DNA from: Chlorobiaceae bacterium
Lineage (GTDB): Bacteria > Bacteroidota > Chlorobiia > Chlorobiales > Chlorobiaceae
Direction of reading: 5' to 3'
NCBI GenBank assembly: GCA_013335405.1
Contig: JAAXVR010000024.1
Location: forward strand, 1-43,550
Length of the DNA stretch: 43,550 bases
Below the pieces are notes generated by a model. It was not told the DNA's origin and made no database searches. It worked only from the letters and a program-made list of their open reading frames with translations. The translations under genes and the position numbers were made by a program. Positions 17,189 through 26,351 of the stretch are shown here, one piece after another. Within the stretch, counting starts at the first letter, position 1. The number at the start of each line of letters is the position of its first letter.

Positions 17189-18102
17189 ACGATGCCAGAA
17201 GCGGGGGAAGGGTCGTTGCAATATCCCGGAAGTGCCGCGACGGTTTTCAGTACCGCCCGGGACAGTCGCAGAGGATCGAACGGTTTCTTTTTTCCCCTGC
17301 AGGCAAGTTTTTCGCTGTATGCAAGGTTATACAGGGTGTCCGGAAAGTAGGGCATGCTCGTGAAGATGTTCAGGTTGTGTTTTTCGAGCAGTGTTGCTGT
17401 GGTTCCGGGCGTGAAATGGTAGAGATGGCGCGGCGCATCCCAGGCAATCCAGTTTTCCCCGTAGATTGCCGCATCGGTGCTTGCCGGATTCGGCAGGGCG
17501 ATGACCATGAGGCCGTCCTGCCGGAGCATCCCGAATAACATATCCAGCATTTCGCCCGCGGCATGGATATGTTCAAGGGTATGCCAAAGCACGATGCGGT
17601 CGAATTTCCTTCCTTTCCATTCATTACGGGGAACCGCGGGGTGTATTTCAAGCCCGAAACGATTTCGGGCACATTGTGCGGCGGCGTTGTTCGTCTCTAT
17701 ACCGGCGATACGATCGACGGGGATTCCTTTTTTCCTGTTGAGGAACCCGAGAAGATCCCCTGTCGAACAGCCAACCTCGAGGATAGAAAGTTCGCGAAGG
17801 GGCTTTTCATGATATTTCAGGACGATACCTGCCCGGTATCCGAGAAGCATGCGCCGGGCGGCAAGGGAGAACCTGAACCCGTTTTTTTCTGTGCCACCTG
17901 CGAGATGGGGGTCATAGAGCCCGGAAGGGTAAAACGCTTCCATCCCGGAAGCCTCCGGGCGAGGGTTGAGCATGATGAGCCCGGATTCGACCGAACGTAC
18001 GAGTTTCCACCGTTTTTCACCCGTGGAATCAAAACGGTCGGGAACCTCCATGAACGGTATGAATTCGGCCGATCCGCAGATTGGGCAGTGGGCGGTTTCC
18101 AT
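17167..18102 (-). CDS. Class I SAM-dependent methyltransferase with degenerate N-terminal zinc ribbon
   Basis: A 311-residue methyltransferase. The N-terminus starts as a zinc ribbon (CPIC, C6 and C9). The expected second pair in the family pattern RCxxCGL is RSVESGL here, with serines at 37 and 40, so a four-Cys zinc site cannot form. SAM motif I is ILEVGCSTGD (107-116), and the later LWHTLEHIHAAGEML and MVIALPNP segments match the Methyltransf_23 type. Such enzymes often modify sugars or lipid-linked glycans; the substrate is unknown. It follows the HIT gene by 19 bases on the same strand, suggesting one operon. Confidence 0.8.
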   Translation of the reverse strand: METAHCPICGSAEFIPFMEVPDRFDSTGEKRWKLVRSVESGLIMLNPRPEASGMEAFYPSGLYDPHLAGGTEKNGFRFSLAARRMLLGYRAGIVLKYHEKPLRELSILEVGCSTGDLLGFLNRKKGIPVDRIAGIETNNAAAQCARNRFGLEIHPAVPRNEWKGRKFDRIVLWHTLEHIHAAGEMLDMLFGMLRQDGLMVIALPNPASTDAAIYGENWIAWDAPRHLYHFTPGTTATLLEKHNLNIFTSMPYFPDTLYNLAYSEKLACRGKKKPFDPLRLSRAVLKTVAALPGYCNDPSPASGIVYFARGA

Positions 18103-18121
18103 AGGCCGGGTATTTTCCCGG

Positions 18122-18634
18122 TTATCTCTGTTCGAGAAGCCCGGTTATTGCCTTTTTCAGGTTTTTGTAGAGAAGCAGCATGTCATTGCTGAGTACTTTG
18201 ACATCGGCGAGTACCGGCATGAAATTCGTGTCGCCGTCCCAGCGGGGTACGATATGGAAGTGGATATGGTTGTCGACGCTTCCTCCGGCAATCCTTCCGA
18301 GATTGGCCCCGAGGTTGAATCCGTGAGGTTTGAGGGTAATTTTCAGGGCTTGCATGCACAGGTCGGTCAGGTCCATGACTTCGAGTCTTGTCTCGCTGTC
18401 GAGTTCCGAAAACTCCGGGGTCTGCATGAAAGGAACCACCATCAGGTGGCCGCAATTGTAAGGATAGAGGTTCATGATGATGAAGCACTTTTTTGCCCTG
18501 TGCAGCACAAAGTGCTTTTCATCCTCTTCCGGAGGGATATCGGAAAAAATCGATTTTCCCGATCCGCCGAGGATTTTATCATCCTTGAAAGACTGCATGT
18601 ATACTTCACGCCATGGTGAGTACATTCGCTGCAT
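18122..18634 (-). CDS. HIT-family nucleotide hydrolase/transferase
   Basis: A 170-residue histidine-triad protein. The catalytic triad HIHFHIVP has H123, H125 and H127. The MQRMYSPWR start matches the common family opening xxLWAPWR and supports the start at 18634. Relatives act on Ap4A-type dinucleotides or nucleoside phosphoramidates. The usual CxxC zinc pair after this opening is replaced by SIFS (S28, S31). It lies upstream of the methyltransferase and just downstream of two tRNA-Leu genes on the same strand. Confidence 0.88.
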   Translation of the reverse strand: MQRMYSPWREVYMQSFKDDKILGGSGKSIFSDIPPEEDEKHFVLHRAKKCFIIMNLYPYNCGHLMVVPFMQTPEFSELDSETRLEVMDLTDLCMQALKITLKPHGFNLGANLGRIAGGSVDNHIHFHIVPRWDGDTNFMPVLADVKVLSNDMLLLYKNLKKAITGLLEQR

Positions 18635-18672
18635 GGATATGTAGTCCCGGTAAATTGCGGTTTATCTTGTCG

Positions 18673-18757
18673 TACCAAAGGTGGGACTCGAACCCACACG
18701 AGTTATTCACTCACTGGATTTTGAGTCCAGCGCGTCTACCAGTTCCGCCACTTTGGC
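18673..18757 (-). tRNA. tRNA-Leu (anticodon CAA)
   Basis: An 85-base class II tRNA. The acceptor stem GCCAAAG pairs with CTTTGGT, the anticodon stem CTGGA/TCCAG has loop CTCAAAA giving CAA, a long variable arm is present, and the T-arm contains GGTTCGAGTCC. Discriminator A73 fits leucine. The 3' CCA is not encoded. It lies downstream of a second leucine tRNA. Confidence 0.96.
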
Positions 18758-18770
18758 TTATTTCGAGTCG

Positions 18771-18852
18771 TGCGAGAGAAGGGACTCGAACCCTTACGCC
18801 TCACGGCACTAGTTCCTAAGACTAGCGTGTATACCAATTTCACCACTCTCGC
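18771..18852 (-). tRNA. tRNA-Leu (anticodon TAG)
   Basis: An 82-base class II tRNA. The acceptor stem GCGAGAG/CTCTCGC and anticodon stem CTAGT/ACTAG with loop CTTAGGA give anticodon TAG. It has a long variable arm and GGTTCGAGTCC in the T-arm. CCA is not encoded. It is separated by 13 bases from the next tRNA-Leu, so the pair is probably one precursor. Confidence 0.96.
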
Positions 18853-18866
18853 ATGACAGCCTGATG

Positions 18867-18872
18867 AATATA
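18867..18872 (-). promoter_or_regulatory. Candidate -10 element (TATATT) for the tRNA-Leu pair
   Basis: TATATT followed by C on the minus strand, ending 14 bases before the 5' end of tRNA-Leu(TAG). The spacing fits a start site just before the tRNA. The region beyond is AT-rich without a clear -35. Confidence 0.5.
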
Positions 18873-18967
18873 CGTGGTTTTTATTTTAATTAAAATTATC
18901 TTTCGGGGTGCTTTTTTGAGGTTTGCCAGTAATATCACTGTTTCATTACCGATTCCACACGTTGCCC

Positions 18968-19561
18968 ATGAAGTTTGATACGCTGCGATTTGCGAACTTG
19001 GTTTCATGGGTTATCAGTCCTATTGTTGTCGCCCCTCTGGCATACATGGCGGTAGTGCTTCTCGGCTATGGCCACAGGCCGGAGAACCTGGCCTGCCTCA
19101 TGGTGCTTTTCGCTTCCAGCACGGTAATCCCCATGCTGCTAATTTACGGGCTGAAAAAAACAGGCAAGGTTTCAGATTACAATATCACATTCAGGGAACA
19201 GCGTTTTCTGCCGCTTCTCGTGCTTGTCGCCGTCAATGTTCTTGGTTACGAGTTCATGCTGCAGCTTCACCCTCCCAGGCTTCTGTCGGGCATCCTTCTT
19301 TTCAATGCGGTCAATACGGTCTTCATCCTGCTTGTCACCCTGCAGTGGAAGATCAGCATCCATCTTTTCACCTATGCTTCCGCGGTAGCGCTGCTGTTTG
19401 TGAAATTCGGCTATCAGGCCTTGTGGCTGCTGCCCGTAGTACCGCTGCTGATGTGGTCGAGAATCGTACTCAAGGCACATAATTTCATGCAAACCCTCGT
19501 AGGCAGCATTGTCGGTTTTGCTGTGGTGTTTATGGAGCTAAAATGGTGGACAGGATTGTGA
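18968..19561 (+). CDS. PAP2-superfamily-like integral membrane protein
   Basis: A 197-residue protein with about six predicted membrane helices. The C-terminal segment SRIVLKAHNFMQ follows the PAP2 phosphatase motif SRx5Hx3D, but the final aspartate is Q and the upstream KxxxxxxRP and PSGH motifs are not evident. It is probably a non-catalytic or divergent PAP2 relative. The ATG at 18968 is preferred; an in-frame TTG at 18923 is less likely. Its 3' end overlaps the next gene by 19 bases, implying translational coupling with the ferrochelatase-like protein. Function is not known. Confidence 0.75.
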   Translation: MKFDTLRFANLVSWVISPIVVAPLAYMAVVLLGYGHRPENLACLMVLFASSTVIPMLLIYGLKKTGKVSDYNITFREQRFLPLLVLVAVNVLGYEFMLQLHPPRLLSGILLFNAVNTVFILLVTLQWKISIHLFTYASAVALLFVKFGYQALWLLPVVPLLMWSRIVLKAHNFMQTLVGSIVGFAVVFMELKWWTGL

Positions 19562-20619
19562 AGAGGAAAAAATATGCTGTTGTTGTCACGACTTATGGAG
19601 AGGTCGAGGATCTGAAAATCCGAAATCTGTGGCCGAGCTCGAGAAAAATACTCAGGGTGGTCACCAGGCAGATCGTTGCAGTGCCTGATGCTCTTATTCA
19701 CGTTATAGCCGATTACCGGTCTGTCAGGCATTATCTGAAATGGAAGCGCAGCCGCTACCAATCCACGTTTCTCGCCATACATCGTGCACAGACGAAAATG
19801 CTGGCGGAAGGGATCGCTTCGGCAGATGTCCTGCCCGGGGCGGACATAACGGTACTGGATGCCTACTATTTTGTTCCCCCCTATCTCGACAGGGTTATCG
19901 AGAGTATCCATGAAAAATATGACGGTATCGTGGTTCTTCCTCTCATCCCTGTTGAATCGGCCTTCTCGTGCGGCGTTGCATGCCAGATGATCCTCGATGC
20001 CTGCAGGGAAAGCGTGTTCGGCAAGGTGAGGGTTGTAAGCAGGATGTGGAAAGACGAGCGCCTTCTGCAGATTTACGCTGACTACCTGTTCGGGGAACTG
20101 GACGAGTCGATCAAACGGGTCCGGCAATGGAAAGTGGGCCTGGTGCTCGTCATTCACGGAACACTCGTGAGGGACAGCGCGGGCAATCCTCCGACCGTCT
20201 TTACCGGTCTTGACGAAACCCTCGAGTTTTTCCGTCTCATGAAAGAGCGTATCATGTCCCGGGCGGACAATATTTTCCTTGATGTCCGTCTCGGCTGCAT
20301 CAATCATTCGAGGGGAGGGGAGTGGATGGAGGAGACCACACGCAAGGCTCTCGACGGGTTCAGAAACGAGGGGTATCATGGTGTCGTCATGTTTCCTTTC
20401 GGTTTTTTTGCAGACAACAGCGAAACCGAACTTGATTCGAAAGCAGAGCTCGCAGAATCGGCTTTCCCTGTTGCCCAGTACATTAGGTGCGTCAATGATT
20501 CTCCGGAATTCGGCAAGTGGCTCGCAGCGAGAGTTGCAGAGGAACTCCGTGCTCTGGCGAACCTGCAGACCGCCCTCGAATCCCTGGAACAGAAACCCTC
20601 AAACGCCGTGATCATATGA
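19543..20619 (+). CDS. Ferrochelatase-family protein (class II chelatase, divergent HemH)
   Basis: A 358-residue protein with the two-domain HemH fold by motif. H205 in VLVIHGT corresponds to the ferrochelatase metal-site histidine, and E294 in FFADNSETE to the conserved C-terminal glutamate (FVADCLETxEE in typical HemH). The segment between them, with CINHSRGGEWMEETT, parallels QSRxGxxxWLxPxT. Ferrochelatases insert iron into a porphyrin for heme; a green sulfur bacterium needs heme for cytochromes c and b, including HupC here. Sequence divergence leaves other tetrapyrroles or metals possible. GGAG precedes the ATG by five bases. It overlaps both neighbours (19 bases upstream, ATGA downstream). 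Confidence 0.68.
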   Translation: MVDRIVKRKKYAVVVTTYGEVEDLKIRNLWPSSRKILRVVTRQIVAVPDALIHVIADYRSVRHYLKWKRSRYQSTFLAIHRAQTKMLAEGIASADVLPGADITVLDAYYFVPPYLDRVIESIHEKYDGIVVLPLIPVESAFSCGVACQMILDACRESVFGKVRVVSRMWKDERLLQIYADYLFGELDESIKRVRQWKVGLVLVIHGTLVRDSAGNPPTVFTGLDETLEFFRLMKERIMSRADNIFLDVRLGCINHSRGGEWMEETTRKALDGFRNEGYHGVVMFPFGFFADNSETELDSKAELAESAFPVAQYIRCVNDSPEFGKWLAARVAEELRALANLQTALESLEQKPSNAVII

Positions 20620-21221
20620 GCAAGTATGCAGGAGGAACAGAGCCATTGGAGGAAGCACTCAGGCAGGTGCCGGAAGAACCGGAAAAAATGCTTGATCTCG
20701 CACTGCATCATATCGCCTGCCAGCGCAACGCTGAAGCTGTCGAACTTCTTGACAGCTGTATCGCACTCCGTCCGAGGCATGCCGCAGCGCTCTATGCCAG
20801 GGCCGTCGCCAACCTCTCACTGAACAATTACCGCAAGGCAGGCAACGATTTTCTCAGGGTGATCGTGCTTGATCCCCGTAATGTCGATGCTTACAGGCAC
20901 CTCGGGTTTGTACAGCATACGCTCGGCAAGGAGGACGCCGCAAGGAAAACCATCAGGAAGGCCCTCGCTGTCGATCCGGATTGTGCAGGCCTCTACTGTG
21001 TACTCGGCGATGTCCATCTGGATCTCTGCGAGTTCGATGCTGCGAAAGCGGCTTTCGACAAGGCTCTCGAACTTGCTCCCGATCATGCAGAACCCCACTG
21101 CAAGATAGCCATGTATTACCTGTCGAGAGGTGACATGAAAGGCCTGAAAAGGGAGTACGAGCTCCTGAAGTCGCTGGATGCCTCCATGGCAGAACAGATA
21201 GGAAGTCTTTTTTTCAGCTGA
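20616..21221 (+). CDS. TPR-repeat protein
   Basis: A 201-residue protein made mostly of tetratricopeptide repeats (about four units between residues 15 and 175), recognisable by the alternating pattern seen in ALYARAVANLSLNNY, VDAYRHLGFVQHTLGK and CVLGDVHLDLCEFDAA. TPRs mediate protein-protein contacts. It has no signal peptide or membrane span. The start codon overlaps the stop of the ferrochelatase-like gene in ATGA, a coupling signal, so a role as partner or assembly factor for its upstream neighbours is a reasonable inference. Confidence 0.82.
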   Translation: MSKYAGGTEPLEEALRQVPEEPEKMLDLALHHIACQRNAEAVELLDSCIALRPRHAAALYARAVANLSLNNYRKAGNDFLRVIVLDPRNVDAYRHLGFVQHTLGKEDAARKTIRKALAVDPDCAGLYCVLGDVHLDLCEFDAAKAAFDKALELAPDHAEPHCKIAMYYLSRGDMKGLKREYELLKSLDASMAEQIGSLFFS

Positions 21222-21227
21222 AGCGCC

Positions 21228-21512
21228 ATGATATTCTTTAAAGACAACGAAGAGAAGAAACGGTTCATGAAAGCCGGCCTTCCCTATATTCTCGGGATTG
21301 CATGGACTCCGATCATCTGGATTTTATTCATCGCAGTCATCGGTCCTCTTCTTTTTATCCTTACCGGTTCCTGGGTGGTAACACAGATTCTGATCCTCGG
21401 GTTCGCCATTGTGACCGTCTATTTTCTGCTCAGGCTTTTCAGACGGTTCAATTTTCGCTTTTACGGAGGAAAAGCTGAAGAACGAAAAGCTGATCAGGAG
21501 AGGCAGGGATAG
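21228..21512 (+). CDS. Small two-helix membrane protein of unknown function
   Basis: A 94-residue protein six bases after the TPR gene. Two hydrophobic segments (about 17-45 and 49-68) are followed by an arginine- and lysine-rich, probably cytoplasmic, tail. I recognise no family. Its tight spacing with the TPR gene suggests it is the last gene of the PAP2-like/ferrochelatase-like/TPR cluster. A 184-base gap with a TATATT element separates it from nuoA. Confidence 0.65.
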   Translation: MIFFKDNEEKKRFMKAGLPYILGIAWTPIIWILFIAVIGPLLFILTGSWVVTQILILGFAIVTVYFLLRLFRRFNFRFYGGKAEERKADQERQG

Positions 21513-21607
21513 CCGGTTGATTTTTTAGGCTGAAGTTCGTTAACGCCTTAATGCCCCTTTGCTGGAAAAAGGTATTTTATTTCTGTTACTGAAATAATTT
21601 TTTTTTT

Positions 21608-21613
21608 TATATT
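21608..21613 (+). promoter_or_regulatory. Candidate -10 element (TATATT) for the nuo operon
   Basis: TATATT at the end of a T-run, 83 bases upstream of the nuoA ATG. No convincing -35. A 14-base motif at 21538-21551 recurs with one mismatch before nuoL (27215-27228). Confidence 0.35.
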
Positions 21614-21696
21614 TTGCGCACCTGATCCGCCAGCCTTCGATTCAGAACAGGAACCGATCTGCCGGCAGGAAGGGATTAAATCTCAAAAGGCATCAC

Positions 21697-22128
21697 ATGG
21701 ATCAAACCCTGAGCAATTTTGGCAATGTTTTCGCATTCCTTCTCCTCGGAGTTGTCTTCGTGGCAGGAGGTTACCTGACCGCCCGACTTCTGCGCCCCAG
21801 CCGCCCCAATCCTGAAAAGAATTCCACCTACGAGTGTGGTGAAACTGCAATCGGCAGCGCCTGGGTGAAGTTCAACATCAGGTTTTATGTTGTTGCACTG
21901 ATCTTTATCATTTTCGATGTCGAGGTTGTCTTCCTTTTCCCCTGGGCAACAGTTTTCAAGCAACTTGGCGAATTCGCACTCATCGAGGCCCTCGTTTTCG
22001 CGGGTATCCTGGTTCTCGGGCTTGTCTATGCCTGGGTCAAGGGTGATCTCGACTGGGTAAGGCCGACTCCGAACATCCCGAAGATGCCTGAAATGCCGTC
22101 CGAAAAAACAGTCGGGCAGGGCAGATAA
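21697..22128 (+). CDS. nuoA: NADH-quinone oxidoreductase subunit A
   Basis: A 143-residue membrane subunit with three helices. The family signature NSTYECGE in the first loop is followed by [26 protein letters not shown]. It forms part of the quinone-site and proton-path interface with NuoH, J and K. The C-terminus carries a proline-rich tail (about 120-143) longer than in E. coli NuoA. First gene of the 11-gene complex I operon. Confidence 0.96.
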   Translation: MDQTLSNFGNVFAFLLLGVVFVAGGYLTARLLRPSRPNPEKNSTYECGETAIGSAWVKFNIRFYVVALIFIIFDVEVVFLFPWATVFKQLGEFALIEALVFAGILVLGLVYAWVKGDLDWVRPTPNIPKMPEMPSEKTVGQGR

Positions 22129-22159
22129 TTCTATTCATCATATTCTTACCTAAGACGTT

Positions 22160-22729
22160 ATGGGTTTACTCGATGCCTCGATATCCAGGCATAATGTGCT
22201 GGTGACATCGGTTGACAATGTTCTCAACTGGGCACGCCTGTCGTCCATCTGGCCGATGGGATTCGGCCTCGCATGCTGCGCTATCGAGATGATGGCCACC
22301 AACGCTTCCAACTACGACCTCGAACGTTTCGGTATTTTTCCCCGTTCGTCGCCCAGGCAGTCCGACCTTATGATCGTGGCGGGCACGGTAACCATGAAAA
22401 TGGCTGAAAGGGTTGTCAGGCTCTACGAGCAGATGCCGGAACCGCGCTACGTCCTTTCCATGGGAAGCTGTTCGAATTGCGGCGGCCCCTACTGGGAGCA
22501 TGGCTATCATGTGCTGAAAGGCGTCGATCGCATCATACCGGTTGACGTTTATGTTCCCGGCTGTCCTCCGAGGCCCGAGTCTCTTATCGGAGGCCTCATG
22601 AAAGTACAGGAGCTCATCAGGATGGAGCAGATCGGAATTTCACGTGCCGATGCGCTGAGAAAACTTGCGGAAAACAGCGTCGATCCGGGCAAGGTGATCC
22701 GCCGCGAGCGCCAGACTGCCGGGGCATAA
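22160..22729 (+). CDS. nuoB: NADH-quinone oxidoreductase subunit B
   Basis: A 189-residue peripheral subunit that holds the terminal [4Fe-4S] cluster N2, the direct donor to quinone. The ligands are visible as the tandem pair C39-C40 in [11 protein letters not shown]104 in MGSCSNCGG and C135 in [22 protein letters not shown] is the conserved loop facing NuoD. In complexes lacking NuoEFG, electrons reach this subunit from NuoI and an unidentified input module. It lies 31 bases after nuoA. Confidence 0.97.
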   Translation: MGLLDASISRHNVLVTSVDNVLNWARLSSIWPMGFGLACCAIEMMATNASNYDLERFGIFPRSSPRQSDLMIVAGTVTMKMAERVVRLYEQMPEPRYVLSMGSCSNCGGPYWEHGYHVLKGVDRIIPVDVYVPGCPPRPESLIGGLMKVQELIRMEQIGISRADALRKLAENSVDPGKVIRRERQTAGA

Positions 22730-22763
22730 GTTAAGGTAAAACAAACCAAAGGTTCAGAAGGAA

Positions 22764-23282
22764 ATGGAAGAAGGAGCGGTATATTCGCAGCATGTCACGC
22801 AAAGCGCCGATGCGTATGCGATCATCCATGAAAAATTCGGCGATGCCGTCTCGGCTTTCGATGCGAACGAAACGATGCCGTTTTTCGAGGTCATCGATCT
22901 TGCCCAATGGCAGAACATCGCGCTTTTCATGCGCGACCATCCGAAACTCAGGTTCAACTACATGGCTTGCCTCTCCGGTGTAGATTATCAGGCTGAAGGA
23001 AAGGTCGGCATTGTCTGCAATCTCGAATCGCTCGGCGAACTGAATCACAGGATAGCCGTCAAGCTGAAATGCGACCGTACAGGTGGTTCCATACCGAGTG
23101 TTTCCTGTGTATGGCATACCGCCAACTGGCATGAGCGAGAGGCTTACGATATGTACGGAATGACCTTCAGCGGTCATCCGGACATGAGAAGAATCCTCTG
23201 TCCCGACGACTGGGAAGGCTTTCCTCTCCTTAAGGATTACAAGGTTCAGGAGACGTATCACGGCGTGAAAGTGCCTTTCTGA
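22764..23282 (+). CDS. nuoC: NADH-quinone oxidoreductase subunit C
   Basis: A 172-residue 30-kDa-type subunit. The signature WHEREAYDMYGMTFSGHPD followed by RRILCPDDWEGFPLLKDY is complete. It braces NuoD and NuoB in the hydrophilic arm. NuoC and NuoD are separate proteins here, not fused as in E. coli. It starts 34 bases after nuoB. Confidence 0.96.
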   Translation: MEEGAVYSQHVTQSADAYAIIHEKFGDAVSAFDANETMPFFEVIDLAQWQNIALFMRDHPKLRFNYMACLSGVDYQAEGKVGIVCNLESLGELNHRIAVKLKCDRTGGSIPSVSCVWHTANWHEREAYDMYGMTFSGHPDMRRILCPDDWEGFPLLKDYKVQETYHGVKVPF

Positions 23283-23321
23283 CAGGCGAAAGGGTTTACA
23301 ATAGATTAAAGCAGCTCAAGT

Positions 23322-24524
23322 ATGCAGGAATTAGATAAAGCTGGACAGGGTTCGATAAGGGTAACCCGGAAAAGCGCCAATGTTGTTGTTCTCGAAAAGG
23401 ACCTTGCGACCGAACAGATGGTGCTTGCCATGGGTCCCCAGCATCCCTCGACGCACGGCGTTCTCAAGCTCGAGTGCCTGACCGACGGTGAAGTGGTCAC
23501 GGAGGCGGAGCCCTATCTCGGGTATCTCCACCGATGTTTCGAGAAACACTGCGAAAACGTCGATTATCCCGGTATCGTCCCCTATACGGACAGGATGGAC
23601 TACCTGGCGGGCATGAACAGCGAGTTCGCTTTCTGTGTTGCAGTGGAAAAGCTCCTCGACATTGAAATCCCGAGGCGAGTCGAGTTCATCAGGGTTCTCG
23701 TGGCAGAACTCAACCGCATCGCTTCGCACCTTGTCGCCATCGGTACCTACGCCATTGATCTCGGTGCCTTCACACCGTTCCTCTTCTGTTTCCGCGACCG
23801 CGAACATATCCTCGGTCTTCTCGAGTGGGCATCGGGCGCACGCATGCTGTATAATTATATCTGGGTCGGCGGTCTCGCCTACGATGCTCCCGCCGATTTT
23901 CCGAAGCGGGTACAGGAATTTGTCGATTATTTCAAGCCCAAAACACGCGAACTGTTTCGTCTCCTGACCGAAAACGAAATCTTCGTGAAGAGGACGAAAG
24001 GGGTCGGCATCATGCCTGCCGACGTCGCCATCAACTACGGATGGTCAGGACCGATGCTGCGCGGTTCAGGAGTCAAATGGGATCTCAGGCGCAACGATCC
24101 GTATTCGATCTACCCGGAACTCGATTTCGACATCCCCGTTCCGGATGGCAAATTTTCCGAAATAGGAGACAGCCTCTCACGCCATCTCGTCAGGGCGCTC
24201 GAAATGGAGGAGAGCCTGAAGATCATCGAGCAGTGCCTCGAGAAGATGCCTTCTTCCGAAGGTTTCGACCCGAGGGCGGCCATCCCGAAACGCATCAGGC
24301 CGAAAGCCGGCGAAGTGTACGGACGCGCCGAAAACCCGAGAGGCGAACTGGGCTTCTATATCATGAGTGACGGAAAATCCACGAAACCGCTGCGCTGCAA
24401 GGCGCGTTCATCATGCTTCGTGAACCTTTCGGCCATGAAGGATCTTTCAAGGGGCCAGCTGATTCCCGACCTCGTCGCGATCATCGGCAGCATCGATATC
24501 GTTCTCGGGGAGGTTGACAGATGA
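23322..24524 (+). CDS. nuoD: NADH-quinone oxidoreductase subunit D
   Basis: A 400-residue 49-kDa-type subunit related to [NiFe] hydrogenase large subunits. [14 protein letters not shown] and [12 protein letters not shown] near residues 37-75 form part of the quinone pocket with NuoB. The cysteines that hold nickel in hydrogenases are absent, as expected. The first ~30 residues are a family-variable extension. Its stop overlaps the nuoH start in ATGA, giving translational coupling. Confidence 0.97.
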   Translation: MQELDKAGQGSIRVTRKSANVVVLEKDLATEQMVLAMGPQHPSTHGVLKLECLTDGEVVTEAEPYLGYLHRCFEKHCENVDYPGIVPYTDRMDYLAGMNSEFAFCVAVEKLLDIEIPRRVEFIRVLVAELNRIASHLVAIGTYAIDLGAFTPFLFCFRDREHILGLLEWASGARMLYNYIWVGGLAYDAPADFPKRVQEFVDYFKPKTRELFRLLTENEIFVKRTKGVGIMPADVAINYGWSGPMLRGSGVKWDLRRNDPYSIYPELDFDIPVPDGKFSEIGDSLSRHLVRALEMEESLKIIEQCLEKMPSSEGFDPRAAIPKRIRPKAGEVYGRAENPRGELGFYIMSDGKSTKPLRCKARSSCFVNLSAMKDLSRGQLIPDLVAIIGSIDIVLGEVDR

Positions 24525-25639
24525 TTTTATCCGCATTATCGCAACTCAGCATGCCGCTTCTTATGGGTAATTCGCTCAATGCCTGGTCTGACTGGCTGAC
24601 AGGATTCAGCCCGATGGGCATTCCGCTCGGCCTTGTCATCATCGCAGCAATCCCGCTTGTCTTCATCGCTCTTTACGCCCTAACCTACGGTGTATACGGC
24701 GAACGCAAGATATCCGCATTCATGCAGGATCGTCTCGGTCCGATGGAAGTAGGGTACTGGGGTATCCTTCAGACCCTTGCCGATATCCTCAAGCTTCTGC
24801 AGAAAGAAGACATCGTTCCGACCCTTGCCGACAAGTTTCTTTTCGTTATCGGCCCCGGAGTGCTGTTTGTCGGTTCATTCCTGGCTTTCGCGGTGCTTCC
24901 TTTCAGCCCGGCTTTCATCGGCGCCAACCTCAATGTCGGTCTTTTCTATGCTATCGGCATCGTATCGATAGAGGTTGTAGGCATCCTCGCCGCAGGATGG
25001 GGCTCCAACAACAAGTGGTCCCTGTACGGTGCCGTCCGGAGTGTCGCACAGATCGTCAGTTATGAAATTCCGGCAGCAATCGCACTGCTTTGCGGCGCCA
25101 TGATGGCCGGTACGCTCGACATGCAGAAAATCACCCTTCTTCAGTCAGGCCCCTTCGGTTTCGCCCATTTCTATCTTTTCCAGAACCCGATCGCATGGCT
25201 TCCGTTCCTTATCTACTTCATCGCATCGCTCGCTGAAACGAACCGTGCGCCATTCGATATCCCTGAAGCAGAATCGGAACTCGTCGCCGGCTACTTTACC
25301 GAATACACCGGCATGAAGTTCGCCGTTATCTTCCTTGCGGAGTACGGCAGCATGTTCATGGTTTCGGCAATCATTTCGATTGTTTTCCTCGGCGGCTGGA
25401 ACTCTCCCTTGCCGAACATAGGAGGTCTTGAACTGAATGCCATGACAAGCGGTCCCTGGTGGGGCGCTTTCTGGATCATCATGAAAGGGTTCTTCTTCAT
25501 CTTTGTGCAGATGTGGCTGCGCTGGACTCTTCCGCGCCTCAGGGTGGACCAGCTCATGTACCTCTGCTGGAAGGTTCTCACCCCGTTCGCTTTCGTCAGC
25601 TTCGTGCTGACGGCAATCTGGGTCATTTATGTGCCTTAA
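24521..25639 (+). CDS. nuoH: NADH-quinone oxidoreductase subunit H
   Basis: A 372-residue membrane subunit with about eight helices, linking the quinone site to the proton-pumping arm. Conserved loops are [16 protein letters not shown] and [20 protein letters not shown], the charged loop lining the quinone channel. The N-terminal ~30 residues precede the first helix. It overlaps nuoD by 4 bases and is followed by nuoI after 46 bases. Confidence 0.97.
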   Translation: MILSALSQLSMPLLMGNSLNAWSDWLTGFSPMGIPLGLVIIAAIPLVFIALYALTYGVYGERKISAFMQDRLGPMEVGYWGILQTLADILKLLQKEDIVPTLADKFLFVIGPGVLFVGSFLAFAVLPFSPAFIGANLNVGLFYAIGIVSIEVVGILAAGWGSNNKWSLYGAVRSVAQIVSYEIPAAIALLCGAMMAGTLDMQKITLLQSGPFGFAHFYLFQNPIAWLPFLIYFIASLAETNRAPFDIPEAESELVAGYFTEYTGMKFAVIFLAEYGSMFMVSAIISIVFLGGWNSPLPNIGGLELNAMTSGPWWGAFWIIMKGFFFIFVQMWLRWTLPRLRVDQLMYLCWKVLTPFAFVSFVLTAIWVIYVP

Positions 25640-25685
25640 TGGAAATTCAACAAGTCAAAGCCCGAACAGGAAAGACGAAGAGAGT

Positions 25686-26324
25686 ATGAGCGAGTATTTC
25701 AGCAATATAAAGAACAGTGCCGTCACGATTGCCACAGGCATGGGCATCACCCTGAAGCACTTTTTCAACGCTATCCATCGAAAGGGTGACGCGGGAGTCG
25801 CTGAGAAGGACTATTTCAGCCAGGTTGACGGTCTCTGCACTCTCCAGTATCCGAGGGAAGCGATTCCGACACCGAAAATCGGCCGTTACCGCCTCCATAA
25901 CGATATCGACGACTGCATCGGCTGCGGCCAGTGCGTGAGGGCCTGCCCGATTTCATGCATCATGATGGAGACCATCAAGGTTCTTCCTGAAGATCTCGCC
26001 GAATGCGGCAAGACTTCCGACGGCCAGCAGAAGAAGTTCTGGATTCCCGTTTTCGATATCGATGTTGCGAAATGCATGACCTGCGGTATCTGTACGTCGG
26101 TTTGTCCGACTGAATGCCTCGTGCATACTGAGGTCTGCGATTTTTCAGAGTTCGACCGCAGCAATTTCCTCTACCATTTCGGCAACCTCACAAAAGACGA
26201 GGCAGCAGGGAAGAAACGCAAACTTGCCGAGGCCCAGGCAAAAGCGGCAGCCGAAAAGGAAAAGAAGGCAGCAGAGGGAAAGCCGGCCGCAGCAGAGAAG
26301 CCGGAAGAGAAAGGCGGAGAATAA
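25686..26324 (+). CDS. nuoI: NADH-quinone oxidoreductase subunit I (2x[4Fe-4S] ferredoxin type)
   Basis: A 212-residue subunit with two [4Fe-4S] sites: C77, C80, C83, C87 and C130, C133, C136, C140, each with the fourth cysteine before proline in the adjacent motif. These carry N6a and N6b and pass electrons to NuoB. An insertion of ~20 residues lies between the two motifs. Residues 171-212 are a lysine/alanine/glutamate-rich tail, absent in short NuoI proteins. With no NuoEFG, NuoI is the likely docking surface for a donor such as ferredoxin (inference). The ATG at 25686 is chosen as the family-like start. Confidence 0.96.
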   Translation: MSEYFSNIKNSAVTIATGMGITLKHFFNAIHRKGDAGVAEKDYFSQVDGLCTLQYPREAIPTPKIGRYRLHNDIDDCIGCGQCVRACPISCIMMETIKVLPEDLAECGKTSDGQQKKFWIPVFDIDVAKCMTCGICTSVCPTECLVHTEVCDFSEFDRSNFLYHFGNLTKDEAAGKKRKLAEAQAKAAAEKEKKAAEGKPAAAEKPEEKGGE

Positions 26325-26351
26325 GCGAACCAATTAATATGCTCTATTGAC

